NCBI GenBank assembly: GCA_958415245.1 | Contig: CATYYP010000118.1 | Location: forward strand, 1-5,965 | Direction: 5' to 3' | Length of the DNA: 5,965 nt | Source of the DNA: Schaalia odontolytica | GTDB lineage: Bacteria; Actinomycetota; Actinomycetes; Actinomycetales; Actinomycetaceae | Part shown: positions 1-5,299 of the stretch, piece after piece | Position numbering within the stretch: the first letter of the stretch is position 1 | Layout: every line of letters starts with the position of its first letter | Made by a program: the position numbers and the translations under genes | Notes under the pieces: generated by a model | Databases searched by the model: none | The model's input: the letters and a program-made list of their open reading frames with translations, nothing else | Told to the model about the DNA's origin: nothing

Positions 1-990
1 GGACCCGGCGGACACCGCAATCCCGGCCATGTCGAAGGCCATGAGGACGGCCTCGGGGCGGGCGGTGGGCAGGGACAGGTGGATGATGGCGCTCGACGAG
101 GCCGTCTCCCCCACCGTCGGATACGTACCCTCCGGCAGGTGGGACAGCAGGTGCGCGCGCAGGTCGGCAGCACGGGAGGCGAAAGCGGCGCGCTCGGCGA
201 CGACCTCGGCGAGGGCGGCACCGAGAGCACAGGCACCCGCGACGTCGGGCGTGCCCGAGCGAATCGAGCGCTCGTGGCCGCCGCCGGGTCGGTCGGTCGT
301 CATGGGGATGCCTCGTCGGGCGAGGAGAACGCCGATGCCCGCAGGGGCGCCGACCTTGTGGCCGCCGACGCTCATGAGGTCCAGGCCGAGCTCCGCGAAA
401 GACACGTCCAGGGTTGGAATGGCTTGGGCGGCGTCGGAATGCGCGAGGCCTCCGCTTGCGTGCACGAGCTCGGCGAAGTCTGCAACCGGCTGAATCGTGC
501 CGATTTCGGAGGACACGAGGGTCATGGATCCGAGCGCGAGGCGACCGTCCCACGAGGCGGGCGCATGATCGCCGGAAACACCGGGCAGGATGGACACGCC
601 GCCCGCATCCACGGGCAGGACCTCCCAGGAGAAGCCCTCGCGAGAGGCGACCTCGCGCTGGTGGGCGACCGCGTCATGCTCCAGGCCCGAGACGACGATC
701 AGGTCGCGCGCGCCGTCGCGCCCGCGCACGCCTCGGGCCGCAGCCATCACGCCGAGGGCGTCTGATTCCGTGGCGCCGGACGTGAAGATGACCTCGTGGA
801 TGTCCGCGCCGAGGGCCGCTGCGACCTGCTCGCGCGCGTCGTCGAGCATGCGACGGGCCCGCCGCCCTCCGAAGTGGAGGGCGGCGGGATTGCCGGGGTG
901 TGCGGCCAGGTCACGCTGGGCGCGGGTCCACGCCTCGAGGGCGCACTCGCGCAGCGGCGTGGTGGCCGCGTGGTCGAGGTAGACGCTCAC
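1..990 (-). CDS. Cysteine desulfurase (IscS/NifS-type, class V aminotransferase fold), C-terminus cut by window edge
   Basis: PLP enzyme that takes sulfur from L-cysteine (giving alanine) as an enzyme persulfide for Fe-S clusters, thiolated tRNA and other thio-cofactors; cytoplasmic. 330 codons are visible of a usual ~380-400. Seen: N-terminal DHAATTP (residues 6-12), GNPAALH (33-39), TSGATE (70-75), EH of the LEHDAV motif (H105), HSDAAQ (D186 pairs with the PLP ring nitrogen), the PLP-lysine motif GGHK (K212), RSGTPD (244-249). The frame ends at SAGS; in the family the catalytic Cys follows as GSAC, so it should be residue 332, just outside the window. The start is GTG at 990-988: it puts Ser-Val-Tyr-Leu before the DHAATTP strand as expected, overlaps the etfA stop by 4 nt (GTGA), and follows a strong Shine-Dalgarno. 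Oddities: SSEIG (160-164) replaces the usual NNEIG/NNEVG, and Gly209 stands where Ser is common three residues before the PLP lysine. Family certain; the exact sulfur acceptor is unknown. Confidence 0.93.
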   Translation of the reverse strand, partial: MSVYLDHAATTPLRECALEAWTRAQRDLAAHPGNPAALHFGGRRARRMLDDAREQVAAALGADIHEVIFTSGATESDALGVMAAARGVRGRDGARDLIVVSGLEHDAVAHQREVASREGFSWEVLPVDAGGVSILPGVSGDHAPASWDGRLALGSMTLVSSEIGTIQPVADFAELVHASGGLAHSDAAQAIPTLDVSFAELGLDLMSVGGHKVGAPAGIGVLLARRGIPMTTDRPGGGHERSIRSGTPDVAGACALGAALAEVVAERAAFASRAADLRAHLLSHLPEGTYPTVGETASSSAIIHLSLPTARPEAVLMAFDMAGIAVSAGS

Positions 991-1964
991 GCCTGGGAGC
1001 GCGCCTCCTCGATGGCGGCGAGGGCCGCGGGCACGACCTCGGTGACGTCGCCGACGACGCCGAAGTCCGCGATCTCGAAGATCGGGGCGTCCGGGTCGTC
1101 GCACACGGCGACGATGTGAGCGGAGGACTGCATACCCACCGTGTGGTGGATCGCACCGGACACGCCCAGGCCGATGTAGAGGTTCGGGGTGACCGTCAGA
1201 CCGGTCTGGCCGATCTGCTCGGATCGCGGGGCCCAGCCCTCGTCGCAGGCGACGCGGGTCGCACCCACGGCGCCACCGAGCACCTGAGCGACAGAGCGAA
1301 CCAGCTCGAAGTCGCCGTCCACGCCACGGCCACCGCACACGACGGTGGAGGCGTCGGTCAGGGACACACCTTCCTCCTCGTCAGGAACGGAAGAGACGAC
1401 CTGAATCGCGGAGGCCTCGGGGCTCAGCTCGACGGCCAGCGCCTGCGGGGTCAGAGCGACGGGAGAGGCCACCGGGGCTTCGTCGATGACGCCGGAGGCG
1501 ATACCGACGATCGGGGTCTGTCCCTCAAGGACGATCCGCATCGACCAGGAGCCGCCCAGAGCGGTCTTTCCGATCTGGAGGACGCCGCCGTCGAAGCCGA
1601 CGGAGGACGCGCCCGAGACCACGCCGGCCTCGGTGAGGGCGCCGACACGGCCGGCGATCTCGCGACCGCGGTAGTCCGAGCACAGGAGCACCAGGCCAAA
1701 GCTGCCGGTCGCCAGCGCGGAAACAAGCGCGTCGGAGGCGACGACCGAGGAACGCGACGCGTCACCCAGGTCGGCATGCAGCAGCTGGGTCGCGCCCAGC
1801 TCAGACAGGGCGGCCACGTCGGGAGTGGCGGCCAGGGACAGGGCGACGACGTCGGCGGAGGTCAGGGACGCGGCCAGCGTGACCGCCTGGCGAGCCAGGG
1901 GCGTCAGGTGATCGCCCGCCTGATCGGCCAGAACGAGGATCGGGGAACTCATCTGCTGCGTCAT
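987..1964 (-). CDS. etfA: Electron transfer flavoprotein, alpha subunit (FixB family)
   Basis: FAD-binding subunit of the heterodimeric ETF, a soluble carrier that passes electrons from flavoprotein dehydrogenases to a quinone reductase or other acceptor. 325 aa, normal family length. The N-terminal domain (about 6-185) has the ETF alpha/beta fold pattern: ILVLAD at 9-14, GRVGAL and SGASSV around 105-122. The C-terminal FAD domain (about 205-315) is very clear: CGGRG (210-214), [10 protein letters not shown] (246-255, with the FAD-contacting Arg247), [13 protein letters not shown] (262-274), [13 protein letters not shown] (290-302), VVPAL (310-314). The family consensus is SGAIQH and a later AIN; here these read SGAIHH (His273 for Gln) and AVC (Cys288 for Asn). 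ATG at 1964 is preferred over the internal ATG at 1952 because it lies 1 nt after the etfB stop and has a GGTGG Shine-Dalgarno-like stretch 9 nt upstream; the second ATG has none. It is co-oriented with and overlaps the desulfurase gene, so it is probably translationally coupled. Confidence 0.96.
   Translation of the reverse strand: MTQQMSSPILVLADQAGDHLTPLARQAVTLAASLTSADVVALSLAATPDVAALSELGATQLLHADLGDASRSSVVASDALVSALATGSFGLVLLCSDYRGREIAGRVGALTEAGVVSGASSVGFDGGVLQIGKTALGGSWSMRIVLEGQTPIVGIASGVIDEAPVASPVALTPQALAVELSPEASAIQVVSSVPDEEEGVSLTDASTVVCGGRGVDGDFELVRSVAQVLGGAVGATRVACDEGWAPRSEQIGQTGLTVTPNLYIGLGVSGAIHHTVGMQSSAHIVAVCDDPDAPIFEIADFGVVGDVTEVVPAALAAIEEARSQA
1004..1009 (-). promoter_or_regulatory. 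Shine-Dalgarno of the cysteine desulfurase gene
   Basis: AGGAGG (within GAGGAGG, minus strand) lies in the 3' end of etfA, encoding Glu-Glu. It is 13 nt upstream of the GTG start at 990, longer than ideal, but no other in-frame start lies nearby and this is the strongest ribosome-binding motif in the operon. It supports the GTG call and independent re-initiation after etfA. Confidence 0.6.
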
Positions 1965-1965
1965 G

Positions 1966-2769
1966 TCACTTCACCACCGAAAGGATGTAGTCGGCCAGAG
2001 CGCGCCCGCCCTCGCCGGCGTCCTGAATGATCGTGCCCGAGCCGTCGCGGGTCTTCTCCTCGCCGTGGGTGACGGCGGTCAGCGCGCGGCGCATAACGAG
2101 CGCCTCACCGCCGGGAACCTCAACGAGGTCGTCGATGCCCCACTGGTCCAGCGGCTTCTTGCGGGCGGCCTTCATCGCGGCGAAGGCCGGGTAACGCGGC
2201 TCGTTGATCTGGTCGGTCACGGAGACGACGGCGGGCAGCGCGGCGCGCACGGTCTCGGTGTAGCCGTCGACGGCGCGTTCGATGGTGACGGCACCGTCCT
2301 CGACGCTCAGGGAGCGGGCCAGGCCCAGCAGCGGCATGTGGGCCTTGGCGGCCAGGGCGGCGGGCAGCATGGAGGTCATCGCGTCCAGCGAGGCCATACC
2401 GGTAATCACCAGGTCGACGGGGCCGCACTCCTGCGCGATCTTTGCGATCGCGACGGACAGAACGGAGGCGGTCGTGATGACGTCGGAGCCCTCGAGGAAC
2501 TCGTCGGAGACGATGTAGGCGCGGTCTGCGCCCATCTGCAGGGCGCGCATGAGGGAGTCCTCGGCGTCCTCGGGACCCATCGTTAGCGCGACTACCTCGG
2601 CCTCGCGACCCGCATCCTCTTCGGATTCTTTGAGCTGGACGGCGGCCTCGATGGCGTTCTCGTCCAGTTCGTTGAGCACATCGTCCTCACCGCGCACCAG
2701 GCGGCCGCCCTCAAAACGGCGTTCGGACTGCATGTCGGGGACATGCTTCACACACACGACAATTCTCAT
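1966..2769 (-). CDS. etfB: Electron transfer flavoprotein, beta subunit (FixA family)
   Basis: Partner of EtfA; in known ETFs the beta subunit holds a structural AMP and carries the loop that docks to dehydrogenases. 267 aa, normal for the family. Seen: N-terminal [12 protein letters not shown] (1-12), [12 protein letters not shown] (32-43), [21 protein letters not shown] (62-82, the usual nucleotide-domain GP...ALxMGAD pattern), [11 protein letters not shown] (94-104), and the ETF-beta signature with [18 protein letters not shown] (167-184) followed by INEPRYPAF (188-196) and a Lys-rich segment. The C-terminal GEGG (252-255) matches actinobacterial EtfB. Start: ATG at 2769 gives the canonical [12 protein letters not shown]. 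An in-frame TTG at 2829 would add 20 residues with no family counterpart and would run through the putative promoter. The Shine-Dalgarno is poor (AGAAG only 2 nt from the ATG). First gene of the operon; stop TGA, 1 nt, then the etfA ATG. Confidence 0.96.
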   Translation of the reverse strand: MRIVVCVKHVPDMQSERRFEGGRLVRGEDDVLNELDENAIEAAVQLKESEEDAGREAEVVALTMGPEDAEDSLMRALQMGADRAYIVSDEFLEGSDVITTASVLSVAIAKIAQECGPVDLVITGMASLDAMTSMLPAALAAKAHMPLLGLARSLSVEDGAVTIERAVDGYTETVRAALPAVVSVTDQINEPRYPAFAAMKAARKKPLDQWGIDDLVEVPGGEALVMRRALTAVTHGEEKTRDGSGTIIQDAGEGGRALADYILSVVK

Positions 2770-2777
2770 GACTTCTA

Positions 2778-2802
2778 GCGTGCCACATTCTGCGCAGCAC
2801 GC
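2778..2802 (-). promoter_or_regulatory. Predicted leader hairpin just upstream of etfB
   Basis: On the minus strand GCGTGC (2802-2797) pairs with GCACGC (2783-2778). As RNA the stem continues inward by U-G, G-U, C-G and G-U pairs to about 10 bp with a 5-nt loop, CAGAA (2792-2788). The stem ends 8 nt before the etfB ATG, next to the weak AGAAG. It could influence ribosome access or mRNA stability. Six-bp arms at such spacing are expected about once by chance in a region of this size, so function is only a suggestion. Confidence 0.35.
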
Positions 2803-2829
2803 CCATATATATGAGGGTTCCCTCACCAA
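2802..2829 (-). promoter_or_regulatory. Candidate etfB operon promoter
   Basis: Reading the minus strand, TTGGTG (2829-2824) resembles a -35 box and the AT-rich run CATATATATGGG (2813-2802) offers a -10; TTGGTG to TATGGG (2807-2802) has a 16-nt spacer. This is the only AT-rich spot close to etfB in otherwise GC-rich sequence. The -10 match is poor and the exact register uncertain. It would give a 5' leader of roughly 25-30 nt containing the hairpin at 2778-2802. Confidence 0.3.
2812..2825. repeat. 14-bp interrupted palindrome TGAGGG-TT-CCCTCA, possible operator
   Basis: Two perfect 6-bp arms are separated by 2 bp. The element lies between the -35-like TTGGTG and the AT-rich -10-like run of the etfB promoter candidate, where a dimeric repressor could block RNA polymerase. 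It is not followed by a T-run on either strand and sits between divergent genes, so it is unlikely to be a terminator. The regulator is unknown. Confidence 0.4.
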
Positions 2830-2869
2830 CGCGTGCCGCTGTTCATACCCTCAGCTGGTCCCCTAATCC

Positions 2870-2888
2870 GACCGCTTAATTAACGGTC
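2870..2888. repeat. Palindrome GACCG-C-TTAATTAA-CGGTC, possible operator upstream of glgX
   Basis: GACCG (2870-2874) and CGGTC (2884-2888) are exact inverted repeats flanking the self-complementary TTAATTAA (2876-2883); one extra C at 2875 breaks perfect symmetry. An 8-bp all-A/T core is striking in this GC-rich genome. The element ends 3 bp before the TATGAT -10-like hexamer and covers the place where its -35 would be, typical of a repressor site. It could serve glgX, or both divergent units. Confidence 0.45.
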
Positions 2889-2891
2889 ACG

Positions 2892-2897
2892 TATGAT
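2892..2897 (+). promoter_or_regulatory. Candidate -10 box of the glgX promoter (TATGAT)
   Basis: TATGAT differs from the TATAAT consensus at one base. No good -35 is seen 16-18 nt upstream (that stretch lies in the palindrome at 2870-2888), which would fit an activator-assisted or regulated promoter. Transcription would start near 2904-2905, giving a leader of about 58 nt that begins with the hairpin at 2904-2934. Confidence 0.4.
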
Positions 2898-2906
2898 GGA
2901 TGATGG
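2893..2906 (+). repeat. Tandem 7-bp repeat ATGATGG x2
   Basis: Two exact head-to-tail copies of ATGATGG overlap the putative -10 of glgX and its start-site region. Possibly incidental; a change in copy number here would shift the promoter relative to the leader. Confidence 0.5.
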
Positions 2907-2934
2907 CTGTATCTATCAGGCTACGGTGCAGCCA
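2904..2934 (+). promoter_or_regulatory. Predicted hairpin at the 5' end of the glgX leader
   Basis: TGGCTGTATC (2904-2913) pairs with GGTGCAGCCA (2925-2934): eight Watson-Crick pairs and two G-U pairs as RNA, with an 11-nt loop. It begins at the start site predicted from the TATGAT box and ends 12 nt before the Shine-Dalgarno, so it would not mask it. It may protect the 5' end of the mRNA or be part of a regulatory leader; it is too small and unlike any riboswitch I know. Confidence 0.35.
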
Positions 2935-2946
2935 ATAATCTGTAAG

Positions 2947-2953
2947 AAAGAGG
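2947..2953 (+). promoter_or_regulatory. Shine-Dalgarno of glgX (AAAGAGG)
   Basis: AAAGAGG ends 9 nt before the ATG at 2963, a good distance, and fixes the start that gives MSERSGSSSV. Confidence 0.7.
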
Positions 2954-2962
2954 CACGGTTAT

Positions 2963-5251
2963 ATGTCCGAGCGTTCCGGCTCGTCCAGCGTCCCCACCGT
3001 GCGCGTCACCGCACCGAACCCCGTTCCCACCCGTCTGGGGGTTTTCCCGTCGGGCGACGGTCTCGATGTCGCCGTGGTCGCCAGGGCCGCCTCCGGCGTG
3101 GACATGTGCATCTTCGACGAGGCCGGGGCTGAGACCCGCTTCGCTCTGCTCGGCCCGAAGACCGGTATCTGGCATGGTCACATCCCCGGATACGGTGCGG
3201 GCACCCGCTACGGTTTCCGCGTGCACGGCACCTGGGATCCTGACGGCGGCCAGTTCTACAACTCGCATAAGCTCCTCCTCGACCCCTACGGCCGCGGCCT
3301 CGACGGCGTGGTGGACATGAAGCCTGCGGTCTACGCGCACTGCGTGGATGAGGACCTTTACCCCTCTGAGTACCCGCTGCGCCGCTCCCCCATTGACTCC
3401 GCGCCGTACATGCCGCGCTCGGTCGTCGTGGAGCCCTCCTTCCCGATCGCGCCGCAGCCTCACACGCCGTGGGAGACCACCGTCATCTACGAGATCCACG
3501 TCAAGGGCTTCACGAAGAACATGCCCGGCGTGCCCGCGGAGCTGCGCGGCACCTACGCGGGCCTGGCTCACCCGGCCTCCGTGTCCTACCTGAAGGACCT
3601 GGGCGTCACCGCCGTCGAGCTGCTGCCCGTCCACGCCAAGTGCGACGAGCCCTTCCTCACCGAACGTGGCCTGACGAACTACTGGGGCTACTCCACCCTC
3701 TCCTTCTTCGCCCCCGAGCCCTCCTACGCCACCGAGGCCTCGCGCGAACGCGGCGCCCAGGCCGTCATCGACGAGTTCCGCGGCATGGTCTCGCTCCTGC
3801 ACCAGGCGGGTATCGAGGTCATCCTCGACGTCGTCTACAACCACACGTGTGAGGGCGGCGACGCGGGTCCGTCCCTGTCCTGGCGCGGCCTCGACTCCGA
3901 CATGTACTACCGTCACACCACCTCGCGTCCGGTCCAGACGATCGACGTGACCGGAACGGGCAACACGGTCAACATGGATCATCCGAAGTCCATCCAGATG
4001 GTGATGGACTCACTGCGCTACTGGGTCCGCGAGATGGGCGTAGATGGCTTCCGCTTCGACCTGGCGGCCACGCTCGGCCGTTTTTCGACGGGCTTCAGCC
4101 CCATGCATCCGCTCCTCATCGCAATGGCGACAGACGAGGTCCTGGCCCACTCGAAGCTGATCGCCGAGCCGTGGGACGTGGGCCCGGGCGGCTGGCAGAC
4201 GGGTAACTTCCCCGTCCCCTTCTCCGAGTGGAACGACCACTACCGCGGCGCCCTGCGTAACTTCTGGCTGGCGGACGTGCGCGCCCAGGCCTCGGGCCAT
4301 GTTGTCTCCGGTCCTAACGACCTGGCGACCCGCCTGTCCGGTTCCCAGGACGTCTTCGAACACGGCCTGGGCCGTCTGCGCGGCCCCCGCGCCTCGATCA
4401 ACTTCGTGACCGCCCACGACGGCTTCACCCTCGCGGACCTGACCGCCTACGACCGCAAGCACAACACGGCGAACCTGGAGAACAACCGGGACGGGTCAGA
4501 CGACAACCGCTCGTGGAACCACGGCGTGGAGGGCACGCTTGCTTCGAACGGCACGCACCCAAACGCCGACACTCCCTACGCGATCCTCTCCGACATGACG
4601 ATTGCCGACCTGCGTTCCCGCTCGCAGCGCAACATCCTGGCGACGATGTTCGTCTCCTCGGGCACGCCGATGCTGACGGGCGGCGACGAGTTCGGCCGCA
4701 CCCAGTACGGCAACAACAACGCCTACTGCCAGGACGACCCGATCTCCTGGGTCGACTGGGACCTGGCCGAGAGCCAGCAGGCGCAGATCGACGCCGTCTC
4801 CTGGCTGATCTCGCTACGCAAGGCTCACCCTGTCCTGCGTCCCGACCGCTTCGCGACGGGCACCCCCCGTAACGGTGACACGATCGCCGATCTGTCCTGG
4901 TACACGGCCCAGGGCACGCCCATGCCTGACTACGGCTGGACGGACTGGCACCACCGCACGTTCCAGATGCTGCGCTCGGGCGTGACGTGGGGCGACCGCG
5001 ACGCGCTCATCATCATCAACGCGAACCTGGACAGCGCCGAGGTCACCTTGCCCGAGGGCCATGACCTGGACTGGCTCGTCGCCTACTCGACCGTGTGGGC
5101 CACTCCTGCCGAGGGCGGTGTAGGCTCCACGCTCAACCCTGCTGAGCTTTCTCTCGAGGTCGAGCACGTGACCCCGCGTTCAACGCTGACGATTGAGCCT
5201 CTCTCCGTCACCATCCTGCTCTCCGACGTGGCGTTCCAGCCCGAGAGCTGA
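2963..5251 (+). CDS. glgX: Glycogen debranching enzyme GlgX (GH13 isoamylase-type)
   Basis: Hydrolyses alpha-1,6 branch points of glycogen, typically the short stubs left by glycogen phosphorylase, freeing malto-oligosaccharides; cytoplasmic, no signal peptide. 762 aa, slightly longer than the ~660-720 usual. Domains: N-terminal CBM48-like beta domain (about 22-115, with CIFDEAG and YGFRVHG), GH13 catalytic barrel (about 172-600), C-terminal beta domain (about 650-757). Motifs: VIYEIHVKGFT (174-184), ELLPVHA (219-225), NYWGYS (239-244), DVVYNHT (289-295), DGFRFDLA (361-368, nucleophile Asp366 with Arg364), IAEPWD (400-405, acid/base Glu402), TAHDGFT (483-489, transition-state Asp486), GTPMLTGGDEFGRTQYGNNN (567-586) and AYCQDD just after, diagnostic of GlgX. 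All catalytic residues are present, so it is probably active. The N-terminal domain looks more diverged than the barrel. It is divergent from etfB and 48 nt upstream of trpS, with no other glycogen or trehalose genes visible. TreX-like activity is possible, but treY/treZ are not adjacent. Confidence 0.96.
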   Translation: MSERSGSSSVPTVRVTAPNPVPTRLGVFPSGDGLDVAVVARAASGVDMCIFDEAGAETRFALLGPKTGIWHGHIPGYGAGTRYGFRVHGTWDPDGGQFYNSHKLLLDPYGRGLDGVVDMKPAVYAHCVDEDLYPSEYPLRRSPIDSAPYMPRSVVVEPSFPIAPQPHTPWETTVIYEIHVKGFTKNMPGVPAELRGTYAGLAHPASVSYLKDLGVTAVELLPVHAKCDEPFLTERGLTNYWGYSTLSFFAPEPSYATEASRERGAQAVIDEFRGMVSLLHQAGIEVILDVVYNHTCEGGDAGPSLSWRGLDSDMYYRHTTSRPVQTIDVTGTGNTVNMDHPKSIQMVMDSLRYWVREMGVDGFRFDLAATLGRFSTGFSPMHPLLIAMATDEVLAHSKLIAEPWDVGPGGWQTGNFPVPFSEWNDHYRGALRNFWLADVRAQASGHVVSGPNDLATRLSGSQDVFEHGLGRLRGPRASINFVTAHDGFTLADLTAYDRKHNTANLENNRDGSDDNRSWNHGVEGTLASNGTHPNADTPYAILSDMTIADLRSRSQRNILATMFVSSGTPMLTGGDEFGRTQYGNNNAYCQDDPISWVDWDLAESQQAQIDAVSWLISLRKAHPVLRPDRFATGTPRNGDTIADLSWYTAQGTPMPDYGWTDWHHRTFQMLRSGVTWGDRDALIIINANLDSAEVTLPEGHDLDWLVAYSTVWATPAEGGVGSTLNPAELSLEVEHVTPRSTLTIEPLSVTILLSDVAFQPES

Positions 5252-5287
5252 CCGTTCTTCCATTCCCCCCGTCACTCACACATTGGA

Positions 5288-5293
5288 TAGGAT
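5288..5293 (+). promoter_or_regulatory. Shine-Dalgarno of trpS (AGGA within TAGGAT), also -10-like
   Basis: AGGA (5289-5292) is 7 nt before the ATG at 5300 and is the likely ribosome-binding site. The same bases form TAGGAT, an acceptable actinobacterial -10; it would start transcription at about 5300, giving a leaderless mRNA. No -35 is visible upstream (C-run at 5265-5270), so the ribosome-site reading is preferred. The 48-nt gap after glgX (5252-5299) shows no hairpin or T-run terminator, so read-through from glgX is likely. Confidence 0.55.
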
Positions 5294-5299
5294 TCACGC

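Noticed and set aside
79..765. Plus-strand open frames opposite the cysteine desulfurase
   Set aside because: The minus strand reads a continuous desulfurase with PLP lysine and all family motifs; the plus-strand frames show none.
900..2030. Long plus-strand open frame (376 codons) opposite etfA and the desulfurase start
   Set aside because: Its product is rich in Gly, Arg, Asp and His with no recognisable motif, typical of the antisense frame of GC-rich genes. The minus strand carries clear ETF-alpha motifs throughout.
1963..2586. Plus-strand open frame opposite etfB
   Set aside because: Gly/His/Arg-rich shadow; the opposite strand encodes the ETF-beta signature.
2812..2825. Palindrome read as an intrinsic terminator
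   Set aside because: It lies between two divergently transcribed starts, where no transcript needs to end, and no T-run follows on either strand.
2770..2829. 20-codon N-terminal extension of EtfB from the TTG at 2829
   Set aside because: The added residues have no counterpart in the family, the TTG has no Shine-Dalgarno, and the stretch coincides with the putative promoter, palindrome and leader hairpin.
2904..2934. Riboswitch or T-box in the glgX leader
   Set aside because: The leader is only about 58 nt with one simple hairpin, no terminator/antiterminator pair, and no T-box or known riboswitch core motif.
2921..3982. Long minus-strand open frame (353 codons) opposite the first half of glgX
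   Set aside because: Low-complexity His/Val/Arg/Gly-rich translation with no family motif, lying opposite well-conserved GH13 sequence; an antisense shadow of GC-rich codons.
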